Notes: a model not told the origin generated them from the letters alone. Shown: positions 50,887 through 59,883, numbered from the stretch's first letter. The stretch: 64,000 bases of DNA from DAOTWA01 sp963702935 (GCA_963702935.1 OY969772.1:806001-870000), one strand, 5' to 3'. Numbers and translations are program-made.

Positions 50887-51531
50887 CTACTTGAACCGCT
50901 CCAACCACGTCATCGTTTGTTCGAGCTTAATCATTTGCCGGTCAAGCGTTGCTTTTTCCTCTTCGTAAGGCTCCAAGGCTTTCTCTTTGGCGAGGCGAAT
51001 GCGACGCCGGTTACCCTGGCCATATTTTCCGGCAACGGTCGTTGCCGTTTGTTGGCGCGCCTCGACGCTAATTACCCTCATTTCGGCGTTTGCGGCCTTT
51101 TTCCTGATTTGTAGCTCCTTTTTGCGCTGCCAGCACTCTTTCAACAGATTCTTGAGATCTTCTGGCGAATCAGGCGCGAGGTCGATGGCTGCCTCGATTT
51201 GATCGACTAATTCTTGCAATTGAGAGTTCTCGTGCGTCAGGCGAGACTTTTCAGCCAAGAAACGTTTCTCTTCCTGACGGCCTGAAAATAGACGAGCTAA
51301 AACAGGTTTATCCTGGCGGTTGGATTTCACCTGCTGGATGTCTCGATCCGTTTGCTGAAGTCTAAGGTCGGTGGCCTTTATGGCGGCTCGTATGCTTTGG
51401 AGTGCTTCCGTTACCTGGGCTTTCCAAAGGGCAACGTCCCCAAAACTATGCAGGCCTTCAATTTGAGAGATCAGTTGGCGCGTATGGGAAGTATCGTATT
51501 CTGCCAGAGTCGGAACATCAAACCCTATCAC
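50887..51531 (-). CDS. Coiled-coil protein, operon partner of the nuclease
   Basis: 214 residues, nearly all helical with long coiled coils (about 40-100 and 150-210; for example RSRLTHENSQLQELVDQIEA-like heptads). No membrane helix or catalytic motif. GTG 51531 has GGAGG 9 nt upstream. The 15-bp gap to the nuclease gene implies co-expression and probably a physical complex. Function unknown. Confidence 0.75.
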   Translation of the reverse strand: MIGFDVPTLAEYDTSHTRQLISQIEGLHSFGDVALWKAQVTEALQSIRAAIKATDLRLQQTDRDIQQVKSNRQDKPVLARLFSGRQEEKRFLAEKSRLTHENSQLQELVDQIEAAIDLAPDSPEDLKNLLKECWQRKKELQIRKKAANAEMRVISVEARQQTATTVAGKYGQGNRRRIRLAKEKALEPYEEEKATLDRQMIKLEQTMTWLERFK

Positions 51532-51818
51532 CCCAATTCCTCCATGACCTGACTTTAATCAGTCAGGAGCCACGAGTTTGATCGTGGCCGAGTTCGGCTA
51601 AAGCCTGTTTCGAGTTAACAAGAGTATTCCTAACGCTTTGAATCCGCAGCTATTACGAGAGTCGGTATAAGAATATTATACGGGCTTCCATACGATGTGA
51701 ATTTACAACATCTTTTCAATTTCGGACGAGCTAGTCGAGTCGGTAGGGCACATTTCGACGCATCTTGTTTGAGCAATTTCCCTCTCTATCTTATTCAGAG
51801 AAGAAGCGTCCTACGTCT

Positions 51819-51898
51819 GAACCTTGCGAAGGTGGCATTCGAAGACACTGGCTCTATGCAAAGAACGAGCCCCTTTCCGGCCAACCTTCGCAAGGTTG
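51819..51898. repeat. ~80-bp repeat, copy B
   Basis: CCTTGCGAAGG (51822-51832) and CCTTCGCAAGG (51885-51895) bound a core with TGCAAAGAACGAGCCCCTTT. Confidence 0.85.
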
Positions 51899-52028
51899 TG
51901 GAACTGCTAGAGTAAATCAACACCGCGACTAGTCAAACCCTGCTCCTCAACGCCGTCAAAAGCGAAGCCCAAGTGGCACATCTGTGATGCGAGAATCGCG
52001 ATACGGGGCCAGGATCTTCCCAGGCTTT

Positions 52029-52059
52029 ATAGGAGGCGGGTTTGGAAACCCGCCCTACA
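52029..52059. repeat. Single-hairpin member of the CCCTACA family
   Basis: GGCGGGTTTGGAAACCCGCC followed by CTACAT. Near-copy at 52200. Confidence 0.75.
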
Positions 52060-52199
52060 TACGACGAACCCTAGTTCCCATGAAGTGGTTGGCGCGTCCT
52101 ACGAATTACCCTATAAAGCAGCAGGGTGCGGGCAACCTTGCTCGCTTCGCCCGGGAGGCGCATAAACCGCGAAACCGACCGTAGCCTATTGCTGATGCT

Positions 52200-52231
52200 A
52201 TGGAGGCGGCTTTGGAAAGCCGCCCTACAAT
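52200..52231. repeat. Single-hairpin member of the CCCTACA family
   Basis: GGCGGCTTTGGAAAGCCGCC followed by CTACAA. Between these hairpins and the flanking genes, 51532-52323 contains no gene I can support. Confidence 0.75.
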
Positions 52232-52323
52232 AACTGCTTAGCAGGAGGGTCAGGTCCCATTTGCCGATCACGCCGGAGATGGCCTGGGAGATGGGCACGA
52301 GTCCGGTGCTGGAGAGCATCAAA

Positions 52324-52600
52324 ATGCGCATCCAAGCCCTGGAACGCAACAGCCGGGTTTCCTCGTGGCGCCCGGGAAAGTGGAGCGGCGCGAGTTTGAG
52401 TACATTCGGCACGGCACTTCGCCGTTCATCGCCAACTTTGCGGTAGCAACCGGCCAGATCGGGAAGGGCCCATCGGGTAGCACGCGCAACGAAACCGGCT
52501 TTCTCCAGCACATTCAACGCACGGGGGAAAGTAACCCTGGCCCACCAAATGGCATTTCATTGTCGATAATCTCAACACCCACCGAGACCCGGTCTGCTGA
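52324..52600 (+). pseudogene. IS630-family transposase remnant
   Basis: Three short frames together read like the middle of an IS630 transposase: IQALERNS, then (frame change near 52380) VERREFEYIRHGTSPFIANF and TRNETGFLQHI, then (frame change near 52540) WHFIVDNLNTH with the second catalytic Asp. The N-terminal DNA-binding half and the third acidic residue are missing, and a stop follows after RDPVC. It is a truncated, decayed copy that cannot be active. Confidence 0.75.
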
Positions 52601-52667
52601 TAATGCAAACGAAGAAAAATTGGGGAATGATTGTTGGGATGAACGTAAGGCTTACCAAAGCAAAATA

Positions 52668-52748
52668 GACCACGAAAACCACAAAACACACGAAAAATAG
52701 GGATGTGGAAACCTCATATTTTTCGCGTGTTTCGTGGTTTTCGTGGTT
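52668..52748. repeat. 9-nt-periodic inverted repeat (CCACGAAAA type)
   Basis: Left arm GACCACGAA, AACCACAAA, ACACACGAA (52668-52694), right arm TTTCGCGTG, TTTCGTGGT, TTTCGTGGT (to about 52747), with AAAAAT/ATTTTT next to the loop. Same design as 17951-18039. Confidence 0.88.
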
Positions 52749-52798
52749 AATCACTATCCGGCTAAATAATTAATGGCATTCATTAGGTCAGGCGCACG

Positions 52799-53554
52799 CT
52801 ACGACACCGCCTTGCGGTAAACGCGGGTAGCCCACCCCAAGACGACGATCGTCAACGGGATCATCACGAGGAACGCCTCCAGAACCTTGCCGTCTGCGAT
52901 TACGCCGTCGGCCAACACCCTGGACGCCTCAACCACGTAGTACATCGGATTGAAATGGGCAATCCATTGGAGCCAGCTCGGGCCCATCGACAGCGGCAGG
53001 AGCACACCCGCCAGCAGAGTCAAAGGCAGTTGCAGGCCGGTGACCACCGCCGCCAGACTGCCAATTTCCTTCAAGATCAATCCCAGGCTGCCGGAGGCGG
53101 CCGAAACAACGGCGGTTAGCAGGATAAGCAGAACAGATAACACGGCCAACCCAGCCCAATGTAAATCAAATCCGAATAAAGAGGCCATTAATATAACCAG
53201 CAGCGCTGACACGATGAACATGACGGTGTCTTTGAGCACCGACCCCATGAGCAGCGAAAAACGGCTGGCGGGAGTAACGCGTAGGCGCTCGATGACGCCG
53301 CTTTGCAGCTCCCAGATCACCACCCAGCCAGAGCCCATACCGGCGCCAAACGCCATCAGCACGAGGATACCCGGTACAAATAGATCCAGCACGTTGCCTG
53401 AACCAAGCAAGGGTTTCATGCCATCCAGCAGGGGAGCGAACAGGGCCAGGTACAAAAGGGGGGTGGTCAATCCGGAGATGATCCACACCGGTTGGCGGAG
53501 GGTTTCCAGCATCTTCCTCCAAAACAGCAAGCGGATCTCATGGAATATTCTCAT
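52799..53554 (-). CDS. ABC-2 type transporter permease
   Basis: 251 residues, six membrane helices. ABC-2 features: an N-terminal cytoplasmic MRIFHEIRLLFWRKMLETLRQPVW, GVIERLRVTPASRFSLLMG (coupling region) and FNPMYYVVEASRVL near the end. It pairs with the ATPase encoded just upstream; ATG 53554 overlaps its stop (ATGA), so they are translationally coupled. The pair resembles DrrAB-type drug or lipid exporters. The longer frame to 53746 is a shadow of the ATPase gene. Confidence 0.9.
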   Translation of the reverse strand: MRIFHEIRLLFWRKMLETLRQPVWIISGLTTPLLYLALFAPLLDGMKPLLGSGNVLDLFVPGILVLMAFGAGMGSGWVVIWELQSGVIERLRVTPASRFSLLMGSVLKDTVMFIVSALLVILMASLFGFDLHWAGLAVLSVLLILLTAVVSAASGSLGLILKEIGSLAAVVTGLQLPLTLLAGVLLPLSMGPSWLQWIAHFNPMYYVVEASRVLADGVIADGKVLEAFLVMIPLTIVVLGWATRVYRKAVS

Positions 53555-54543
53555 TGGATGCCTTCCTTTGAACCGGTGTCTCGCATGGAGCGGCCGGTTT
53601 TCTTTAAATAGACGTCGTCCAGGGATGGCTGTGACAGCGAGACGGTATCCAGGGCGGCGTCCATGGCTTTCAATTGTTCGAAGACCAGCGGCATGCTCTT
53701 CGCGCCGTCTTCCACGTACAGGTAGATCGATTCGCCCTGAACGCAAGCTTCGCGCACGAAAGGCTGGTCTTCCAGATATTGCCGGATCTTATCGATTTCT
53801 GAGCCGTCGGATTTGGGCTTGATGACGATGACGTCGCCGGTAATCTGTTGTTTTAGCTCGCGCGGGGTGCCTTCGGCCACGATTTTCCCATGATCGATAA
53901 TAGACAAGCGATCCGCCAGCTCGTCGGCCTCTTGAAGATAATGCGTCGTCAGAAATATCGTCGTGCCCCTGTCCCGAAGTTGCCGGATCTGGTCCCAAAG
54001 GTTAGCGCGGTTTTGAGGATCGAGGCCGGTAGTCGGCTCATCCAGGAAGAGGACTTCGGGCCGGTGGATAATCCCCAGGGCGATCTCCAGGCGCCGTTTT
54101 TGCCCGCCCGAATAGGTCCTTACGATCCGGTCGGCCAATTCGTTCAGCTCGAAAATTTCGGCCAGCTCGTGGATACGCCTGTCGGTCTCCTCACAACTCA
54201 TACCGTAGAGCTGGCCGGCCAGAAACAGGTTTTCGCGTCCGGTAGCCGCTAAATCGGCGCCGCCCAATTGACTCACGTAACCAATGCGGCGGCGGACTTC
54301 CTGGGGTTGTCTTTTCATGTCGAAACCGGCGACCAGGGCCTTGCCTTCATCGATGGGCAGAAGGGTAGTGAGCATGCGCAAAGTGGTCGTCTTTCCGGCT
54401 CCGTTCGGTCCTAGAAACCCGAAGATCTCTCCACACTTTACGGCCAGAGTAATTCCTCTGACTGCTTCTACCGGTTTCCTTTTCCCTTTTTTCGACTGAA
54501 AAAAGCTTTTTTTAAGATCGACTGTCTCAATCGCATTTTCCAT
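53551..54543 (-). CDS. ABC transporter ATP-binding protein (DrrA-like)
   Basis: 330 residues. Walker A GPNGAGKTTTLRML, Q-loop YVSQLGG, signature YSGGQKRRLEIALGI, Walker B VLFLDEPTTGLDPQN and switch His in TTHYLQEADELADRL. The C-terminal ~90 residues form the DUF4162-type domain seen in DrrA-like exporters. It energises the ABC-2 permease encoded downstream. The substrate is unknown. Confidence 0.93.
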   Translation of the reverse strand: MENAIETVDLKKSFFQSKKGKRKPVEAVRGITLAVKCGEIFGFLGPNGAGKTTTLRMLTTLLPIDEGKALVAGFDMKRQPQEVRRRIGYVSQLGGADLAATGRENLFLAGQLYGMSCEETDRRIHELAEIFELNELADRIVRTYSGGQKRRLEIALGIIHRPEVLFLDEPTTGLDPQNRANLWDQIRQLRDRGTTIFLTTHYLQEADELADRLSIIDHGKIVAEGTPRELKQQITGDVIVIKPKSDGSEIDKIRQYLEDQPFVREACVQGESIYLYVEDGAKSMPLVFEQLKAMDAALDTVSLSQPSLDDVYLKKTGRSMRDTGSKEGIQ

Positions 54544-54679
54544 CCAGTTGTCTCCATAAATCAGTATTTTTTCATTTCCCTTTGGTTAGGTTGCGCTTAG
54601 GGTATCCTTGGGATGGGTGAGCCGGCTTCACCCGCCCCGGGTGATTGCGGGGGTGATTGAAGAGGAGACTGTTAACGCA

Positions 54680-54711
54680 ATCCACCCCGACGATGCATCG
54701 TCGGGGTGGAT
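54680..54711. terminator. Perfect 32-bp palindrome, terminator-like
   Basis: ATCCACCCCGACGATG / CATCGTCGGGGTGGAT without spacer, followed by TTCTTT on the plus strand. It lies downstream of the P-type ATPase reading frames and upstream of the ABC operon. The rest of 54544-54753 shows nothing. Confidence 0.75.
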
Positions 54712-54753
54712 TCTTTGCGGAGAACTAATCTCTACGCTCTCTTCCCTATTCCC

Positions 54754-57399
54754 TCACTCCCCAAACCGGCGCACGAACCAGGTCTTCACTAACTGCGTCA
54801 GGATCACGTAGCTCACCAACATAGCCGCCAGGAAGGGCCAGTACAGCGGCGGCAGCGCCACCAGGCCCAGCGTCGCCCGCCAGCGGGCGAGACGGTCAGC
54901 GCGGCGCCCACCGCCACGATGGCCAGCGAGGCCAGGATCAACGGGCGGCTGGCGCGGCTCTGCACGAAGGGGATCTTGTTGGTGCGGATGACGTGGATGA
55001 TCAGGGTCTGGGTGAACAGGCTCTCCACGAACCAGCCGGTGTGGAACAGCGCCGGGTTGTTCCAGCAGTTGAACACGTACAGCATCAAGAAGAAGGTCAG
55101 GTAGTCGAAGATCGAGCTGATCGGCCCGATGTACAGGATGAAGCGGCGCAGCTCGCCGATGGCCCACTTGCGCGGCTGGCGCAGCCATTCCGCGTCCACC
55201 TCGTCGGTGGGGATGGCGGTCTGCGAGAAATCGTACAGCAGGTTGTTGGTCAGCACCTGGATGGGCAGCATGGGCAGGAAGGGCAGGAACAGGCTGGCGC
55301 CCAGCACGCTGAACATGTTGCCGAAGTTGGAGCTGGCCGCCATCTTGATGTACTTGAGGATGTTGCCGAACACCTTGCGGCCCTTCGATCACGCCCTCTT
55401 CCAGCACCAGCAGGCTGTTCTCCAGCAGGATGATGTCGGAGGATTCCTTGGCGATGTCCACCGCGCTGTCCACCGAGATGCCCACGTCGGCCGCCTTCAG
55501 CGCGGGAGCGTCGTTGATGCCGTCGCCCATGAAGCCCACCACGTGCCCCTTGTTCTGCAAGGCGCGGATGATGCGCTCCTTGTGCGCCGGGGAGAGCTTG
55601 GCGAAGACGGTGGCCCTCTCGGCGGCCTCGGCCAGCTGCGCATCGCTCATCTCCTCGATGCCGGCGCCCAGCAGCACGGCCTCCGCCGGCAGGCCCACCT
55701 GCTTGCAGATGGTGGTGGTGACAAGCTCGTTGTCGCCGGTGAGGATCTTGACCTTCACGCTGTACTGGCTCAGCTTGCCCAGCGCCTCGGCGGCCGTTTC
55801 CTTGGGCGGATCGAGAAAGGCCAGGAAGCCCAGCAGGGTCATGCTCGGCCTCGTCGCGCACGGAGTAGCTGCGCTCGCCCTGGCCGGCGGGCAGTCGCTT
55901 TGTAGGCCAGGCCGATGCACGCGGAAGCCCTCCGCGTTCAGGCGGTCGCACCAAGCCTGGCGCTTGGCGTCGTAGCTCGGGCAGGCGCGGCAGCACCTCG
56001 CCCTTCACTTCCACGTGGCGTGCACATGCTGAGATCTCTTCCACTGGCGCCCTTGCGTGATCAGCATGTGCGCTCGCCGTCGGCGTTCTCCACCACCACC
56101 GACATGCGCCGGCGCGAGAAGTCGAAGGGGATCTCGTCTACCTTGTGGTAGCGGTCGTCCAGGATGGCGCGCTTCTGCAGATTCACGTGATCCAGCACGG
56201 CCACGTCCAGCAGGTTCTTCAGCCCGGTCTGGTAGAAGCTGTTGAGGTAGGCGTAGTAGAGGATCTCGTCGTTGGCGTGGCCGGAAACGTCCAGGTACTT
56301 CTCCAGGACGATCTTGCCCTCGGTGATGGTGCCGGTCTTGTCGGTGCACAGCACGTCCATGGCGCCGAAATTCTGGATGGCATTCAGGCGCTTGACGATC
56401 ACCTTCTTGCGCGACATGGCAAGGGCGCCCTTGGAGAGGTTGACGGTCACGATCATGGGCAGCATCTCGGGGGTCAGCCCCACCGCCACGGCCAGGGCGA
56501 ACAGGAAGGCCTCCACCCAGTTGCCCTTGCTCAGCCCGTTGAACAGGAAGACCAGCGGCACCATCACCAGCATGAAGCTGATCATCAGCCAGGTGAAGCT
56601 GTTGACGCCCTTGTCGAAGCTGGTGAGCTGGCGCTGCCCCGATGATGCTGCTGGCCAGCGAGCCGAAGTAGGTATCGCTGCCGGTCTGCACCACCACGCC
56701 CAGACCCGTGCCGCTCTCCACGTTGGAGCCCAAGAAGCACAGGCTGTTCATTTCCAGGGGATTTTCGAGGGTGGCCGGGGAAGGCTCAACGCTCTTCTCC
56801 ACCGGCATGGATTCGCCGGTCAGCGCGGCCTGGTTGAGGAACAGGTCCTTGGCCGAAAGCAGGCGCATGTCCGCCGGCGCCATGTCCCCGGCGGAAAGCA
56901 GCACGATATCGCCGGGCACCAGCTCCTTGAGCGGGATCTCCGTCCTGGCGCCATCGCGCAACACGGTGGCCGTGGTGCTGACCATGGCTTGCAGCTTCTC
57001 GGCGGCGTGGTCGGCGCGCATCTCCTGGAAGAAGCGCAGCACGATGCCCAGCAGCACCATGCTGCCGATCACGAGCGTGGCGCGCAGGTCGCCGGTGAGG
57101 TAAGAGACCACCCCCAGCAGGGCGAGCAGGATCACCAGCGGGTTCTTGACGTTCTCCCACAGGCGCGCCAGGGGCGACTGCTGCTTTTCGCGGGCGATCA
57201 CGTTCGCCCCAAACTGCTCCAGGCGAGCCTCGGCCTCTTCGGCGCTCAGCCCCTGGAGGCTGCTGTCCAATTGCGCCAGCACGGCGCTCGCGTTGGCGTG
57301 GGCGCTTTCCGCCAGCTTCTTGGAGACGCGCATGCCGTTTGCGCGCAGGGTGTTCGCCGCCCGGGCGGCAGGAGTGATCAGTGCAGTTAAGATGCCCAT
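54754..57399 (-). pseudogene. mgtA: Magnesium-transporting P-type ATPase (MgtA/MgtB type), many frameshifts
   Basis: Consecutive minus-strand frames together encode a P3B ATPase of about 880 residues: cation-ATPase N-domain (LSAEEAEARLEQFGANVIA), actuator TGE in NQAALTGESMPVEKS, FDKGVNSFTWLMISFMLVMV, VGLTPEMLPMIV, phosphorylation site DVLCTDKTGTITEG, LTGDNELVTTTICKQVGLP, hinge VGFMGDGINDAPALKAADVG and C-terminal membrane helices (...TLIIHVIRTNKIPF...). Breaks are evident near 56640 (a GGGG run), 56065-56040, 55980-55870 (several), 55385 and 54890: at least six. Coding quality between breaks is high. It would import Mg2+, as its M-box leader also indicates. ATG 57399 follows GGAGGG. Confidence 0.88.
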
Positions 57400-57434
57400 C
57401 TTGCCCTCCATCCACTTTAGATTTCCATCGCAAT

Positions 57435-57465
57435 AAAAAACCCCGCGCCGGAGGGAGGCGTGGGG
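57435..57465 (-). terminator. Second terminator just before mgtA
   Basis: Minus strand: CCCC-A-CGCC / GGCG-C-GGGG stem (7-nt loop) followed by TTTTTT. Only 36 nt before the mgtA start, after the leader ORF. Confidence 0.7.
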
Positions 57466-57496
57466 CCATGCACTGATCCACCGCTATCGAAACGGT

Positions 57497-57586
57497 TTAG
57501 ATCGTTACCACTTCCACACGCCAGCCAACCGGAGGGATCGAACGTAAGGGAACATGATCAAACTCAGAATTACTGTCTGTGCTCAC
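57497..57586 (-). CDS. 29-residue leader peptide upstream of mgtA
   Basis: GTG 57586 is preceded by a near-consensus ribosome site (AAGGAGGTGATC, 7 nt away). The peptide begins MSTDSNSEFDHV and then has PLRSIPPVGW with three prolines, two of them adjacent, and ends EVVTI. It sits between the M-box terminator and a second terminator. In enterobacteria, a proline-rich leader (MgtL) controls mgtA by ribosome stalling when Mg2+ is low. The arrangement here suggests a similar role, but this is inference. Confidence 0.55.
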   Translation of the reverse strand: MSTDSNSEFDHVPLRSIPPVGWRVEVVTI

Positions 57587-57648
57587 GCGATCACCTCCTT
57601 CCGACCCGGCCGGTGGGATTTGGCTCGAAGGCAAGCCAGGGCCTGGGG

Positions 57649-57687
57649 AAACAAAGAAGCCTCCCGTCAGGCGACCAGGGAGGCTTC
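57649..57687 (-). terminator. Riboswitch terminator below the M-box
   Basis: Minus strand GAAGCCTCCC / GGGAGGCTTC (57678-57687 with 57656-57665), 12-nt loop, then TTTGTTT. About 50 nt after the M-box, in the place of an expression platform. A CCTTGCAA-GTA-TTGCAAGG hairpin (57711-57729) lies between them. Confidence 0.8.
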
Positions 57688-57734
57688 GCAATCTTTCGCG
57701 AATTGAAATCCTTGCAATACTTGCAAGGCGGCCC

Positions 57735-57895
57735 ACACTGGTCGAGTTTTGGCACTGCGGCGCGTAAGGGAAAATTTTCCCAGCCACTTCGGATGAAGCC
57801 TTAAGCCGGCCTCGCCTGCTCTACCCCTTGGTGTCTCTCGACGTTGCGGGGCAGTGGCCTGTTTCGCACGCAGGAGCCTCACCTAACGAGGTTCC
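57735..57895 (-). promoter_or_regulatory. M-box (ykoK) Mg2+ riboswitch
   Basis: Minus strand reads CTCGTTAGGTGAGGCTCCTG (57891 leftwards), then CGAAACAGGCCACTGCCCC, GAGAGACACCAAGGGGTAGA and near the 3' end CGCAGTGCCAAAACTCGACC. These blocks match, in order, the conserved segments of the M-box aptamer. High Mg2+ should fold it and favour the terminator at 57649, lowering mgtA. Confidence 0.9.
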
Positions 57896-57956
57896 GTATT
57901 TCGTGGCTATTTTATTGCGGAGAGGGGGAATTGTCAAGTTAAGGTTTGATTAAGTG

Positions 57957-58030
57957 GAGCAGGCAATCAGGGAGCAGGGAGCAGGGGAGCAGGGAGCAGG
58001 GGAGCAGGGAGCAGGGGAGCAGGGATCAGG
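57957..58030. repeat. GGAGCAGG tandem repeat
   Basis: About four 15-nt units (GGGAGCAGGGGAGCA) after CAGGCAATCAGGGA, ending GGGATCAGGG. Low-complexity; shares its phrase with 35119-35197. Confidence 0.85.
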
Positions 58031-58031
58031 G

Positions 58032-58112
58032 AAAACCTTGCGAAAGGTTGGCGTAAAGGCCCTCTCTCCATCCAAAGACCGGCGCCCATCTAACAATCCT
58101 TCGCAAGGTTGA
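58032..58112. repeat. ~80-bp repeat, copy C
   Basis: CCTTGCGAAAGG (58036-58047) and CCTTCGCAAGG (58098-58108) bound a core with CCAAAGACCGGCGCCCATC. Confidence 0.85.
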
Positions 58113-58116
58113 CCTG

Positions 58117-58153
58117 CAAGAAAGCCCCCGCTCCTTGAACCAGGAGCGGGGGC
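58117..58153 (-). terminator. Terminator for the 58233-58997 gene
   Basis: Minus strand stem GCCCCCGCTCCT / AGGAGCGGGGGC (58142-58153 with 58124-58135), 6-nt loop, then TTTCTTG. Confidence 0.8.
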
Positions 58154-58232
58154 ATGAGCGAACATGATGGCTTATGAGCAAGAGGTAATCTACGAACGCA
58201 TTGCCTCCTGCTCTACAACAGAACGGGGAAAG

Positions 58233-58997
58233 TTATTGAGATTGAAGCTGCGGGGTTGGCCGGCTCGTCGGGTTGGCCCCTCCATTTTTCCCGAAGAAGC
58301 CTCTGCCATGGATGAACCCGCTCTGGTTCACCAGCGTATCGATCCTGCTGCTGGCCTGGCTGTAGAAATTATCGGCCTGAGATTGGGTCAAGTTGCCGCC
58401 GGAGACCGCCGCGTCCAACTGCGTCTTCAGGTCGCTCAGCACAGTTTGCTCGACCTGCGTCAGGTCCTTGTTTTGTTCCTTGGCCACGTCGGCGATCGAC
58501 TTGCCGGCTTGCAGCTCGGTCGCCAGGTCTTGTTGGCTCATGCCCAGGGCCTTCGCGAATTCAGCCGTGCTCAGGAAGTTCCCGCCGAAAGCCCCGCGCG
58601 CGCCAAAGCCGAAGAAGCCTCCCTTGCCGAAGGGAACGACGCCATTCGCGCCTGACAGCCCGTTGCTGAAGCGGCTCTTGAGCTGGTCGGCCTGCGCCTG
58701 GGTGATCTTGCCATCGCTGAGCGCCTGGTTGATGGTGTCATCCATAGCCGCCGTGAAGGCCGAGTCGAGCTTGGAAGTGTCCACGCCCAGGTGGGAGGCA
58801 AAGGATTTGATGAAAACGTCCCAATAGGGGCTGACGGTCTGGGCAGCGCTGGGGCTCAACCCGGCGGACTGGAACAGGCGCGAGGCCGTAGCGGCCGCCA
58901 CCGGGCGCAGGGTCAAGGCCGTCAGCCCCAGGCCCAGGATGAGCGCGGCGGCCAGGATGCCGGCGATCCCAATCAACGAATTACGCGATCTGGGCAT
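58233..58997 (-). CDS. Secreted helical protein, unknown function
   Basis: 254 residues. Signal peptide (about 10-36; LIGIAGILAAALILGLGLTA). Two helical blocks contain G-K-I-T-Q-A-Q-A-D-Q-L and G-N-L-T-Q-S-Q-A-D-N-F, a heptad-like motif seen in small secreted proteins of Chloroflexota and Firmicutes. A Gly/Phe-rich link (GKGGFFGFGARGAFGG) lies between them. LSTAEFAKALGMSQQDLATEL resembles a helix-turn-helix-like or LysM-spacing segment but is not assigned. GAGGAG precedes ATG 58997; a terminator follows. Confidence 0.75.
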   Translation of the reverse strand: MPRSRNSLIGIAGILAAALILGLGLTALTLRPVAAATASRLFQSAGLSPSAAQTVSPYWDVFIKSFASHLGVDTSKLDSAFTAAMDDTINQALSDGKITQAQADQLKSRFSNGLSGANGVVPFGKGGFFGFGARGAFGGNFLSTAEFAKALGMSQQDLATELQAGKSIADVAKEQNKDLTQVEQTVLSDLKTQLDAAVSGGNLTQSQADNFYSQASSRIDTLVNQSGFIHGRGFFGKNGGANPTSRPTPQLQSQ

Positions 58998-59119
58998 AAA
59001 TGCAACTCCTCTATTTCTACATCTTTCCTGCTCTCATTAAATAGCTAAATCCCGCTCGTTTGAATTGCCCCCAGTGTAGCCGCCGAAGATGACTCACAGA
59101 TGAAATTTTAGGGGTTTCT

Positions 59120-59506
59120 TTAACCCTCCGGGCTGAGGCCCGGCTCCAGCTCGCGCACCTCCTTCACCTGGTTGTACTCGTCCACGAAGGCCACCTGGGG
59201 CCGGTGCCCGGCCAGCTCCTCCTCGGTCAGCAGAGCGTAGGCCATGATGATGACCCGGTCGCCTTTGTTGACCAGGTGCGCCGCGGCGCCGTTGAGCTGC
59301 ACCTGCCCTTCTCCGGGGACGCCTTCCATCACGTAAGTCTCCAGCCGTGCGCCGTTATCCACGTCCACCACCTGCACCCGTTCCCAGGGCAAAATGCCGA
59401 CCGCCTTCATCAGCCGGGGGTCCAGCGTAATGGAGCCTACGTAATGCAGATCGGTATTCGTCACTACCGCCCGGTGGATCTTCGCCAATAGCACCTGCCT
59501 CAACAT
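59120..59506 (-). CDS. panD: Aspartate 1-decarboxylase
   Basis: 128 residues. Standard PanD: MLRQVLLAKIHRAVVTNTDL, the self-cleavage Gly-Ser in HYVGSITLD (the Ser becomes the pyruvoyl group) and ...GDRVIIMAYALLTEEE near the end. It makes beta-alanine from aspartate for pantothenate and CoA synthesis. ATG 59506 has GGAG 8 nt upstream. It follows the SH3 gene by 5 bp in an apparent operon of B3/B4, SH3 and panD genes. Confidence 0.96.
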   Translation of the reverse strand: MLRQVLLAKIHRAVVTNTDLHYVGSITLDPRLMKAVGILPWERVQVVDVDNGARLETYVMEGVPGEGQVQLNGAAAHLVNKGDRVIIMAYALLTEEELAGHRPQVAFVDEYNQVKEVRELEPGLSPEG

Positions 59507-59511
59507 CGATT

Positions 59512-59883
59512 TCACTCCGTTCGAATCATTTCCACGTTGCGCGCCGGCACCCAGCCGGTCTCCCCAGCCTGGGTGGCGACCCAATACCAGCCCGCCTCCA
59601 GCTCGTGCAGCGTCAGCAACTCCCCGGCCCGCACGTCGAGCTCCCGGGCAGAGTAATCCCGGCGCATCCTGCCGCTCTCCCCGCGCCGCTCGATGAATCC
59701 TGCGGGCACCCAGCCGCTCTTCCCGGAGGCTGCCGTGCACCACACCCAACCGGGCCATTCGGAGCCTCGCTCGCCCAGCGCCAGCACGTCTCCCTGGCGC
59801 ACAACCAGCGGGTCGGGGTATTGCGCCGCATAATCGGCGCTCACCCGTCCGCGCGCGCCGGGGGTAAAGGGGAAGCCGGTCAT
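59512..59883 (-). CDS. Double SH3-like domain protein
   Basis: 123 residues with two SH3-type beta barrels (about 12-60 and 68-120): VRQGDVLALG...WPGWVWCTAASGKSGWVPAGFIE and VRAGELLTLHEL..GWYWVATQAGETGWVPARNVE. No signal peptide. SH3b-like domains bind peptides or wall fragments; here the role is unknown. ATG 59883 overlaps the upstream stop (ATGA), so it is coupled to the B3/B4 gene. Confidence 0.82.
   Translation of the reverse strand: MTGFPFTPGARGRVSADYAAQYPDPLVVRQGDVLALGERGSEWPGWVWCTAASGKSGWVPAGFIERRGESGRMRRDYSARELDVRAGELLTLHELEAGWYWVATQAGETGWVPARNVEMIRTE

Noticed and set aside
52071..52517. 148-codon minus-strand frame near the IS630 remnant
   Set aside because: It is opposite the better-supported transposase remnant and has no motif of its own.
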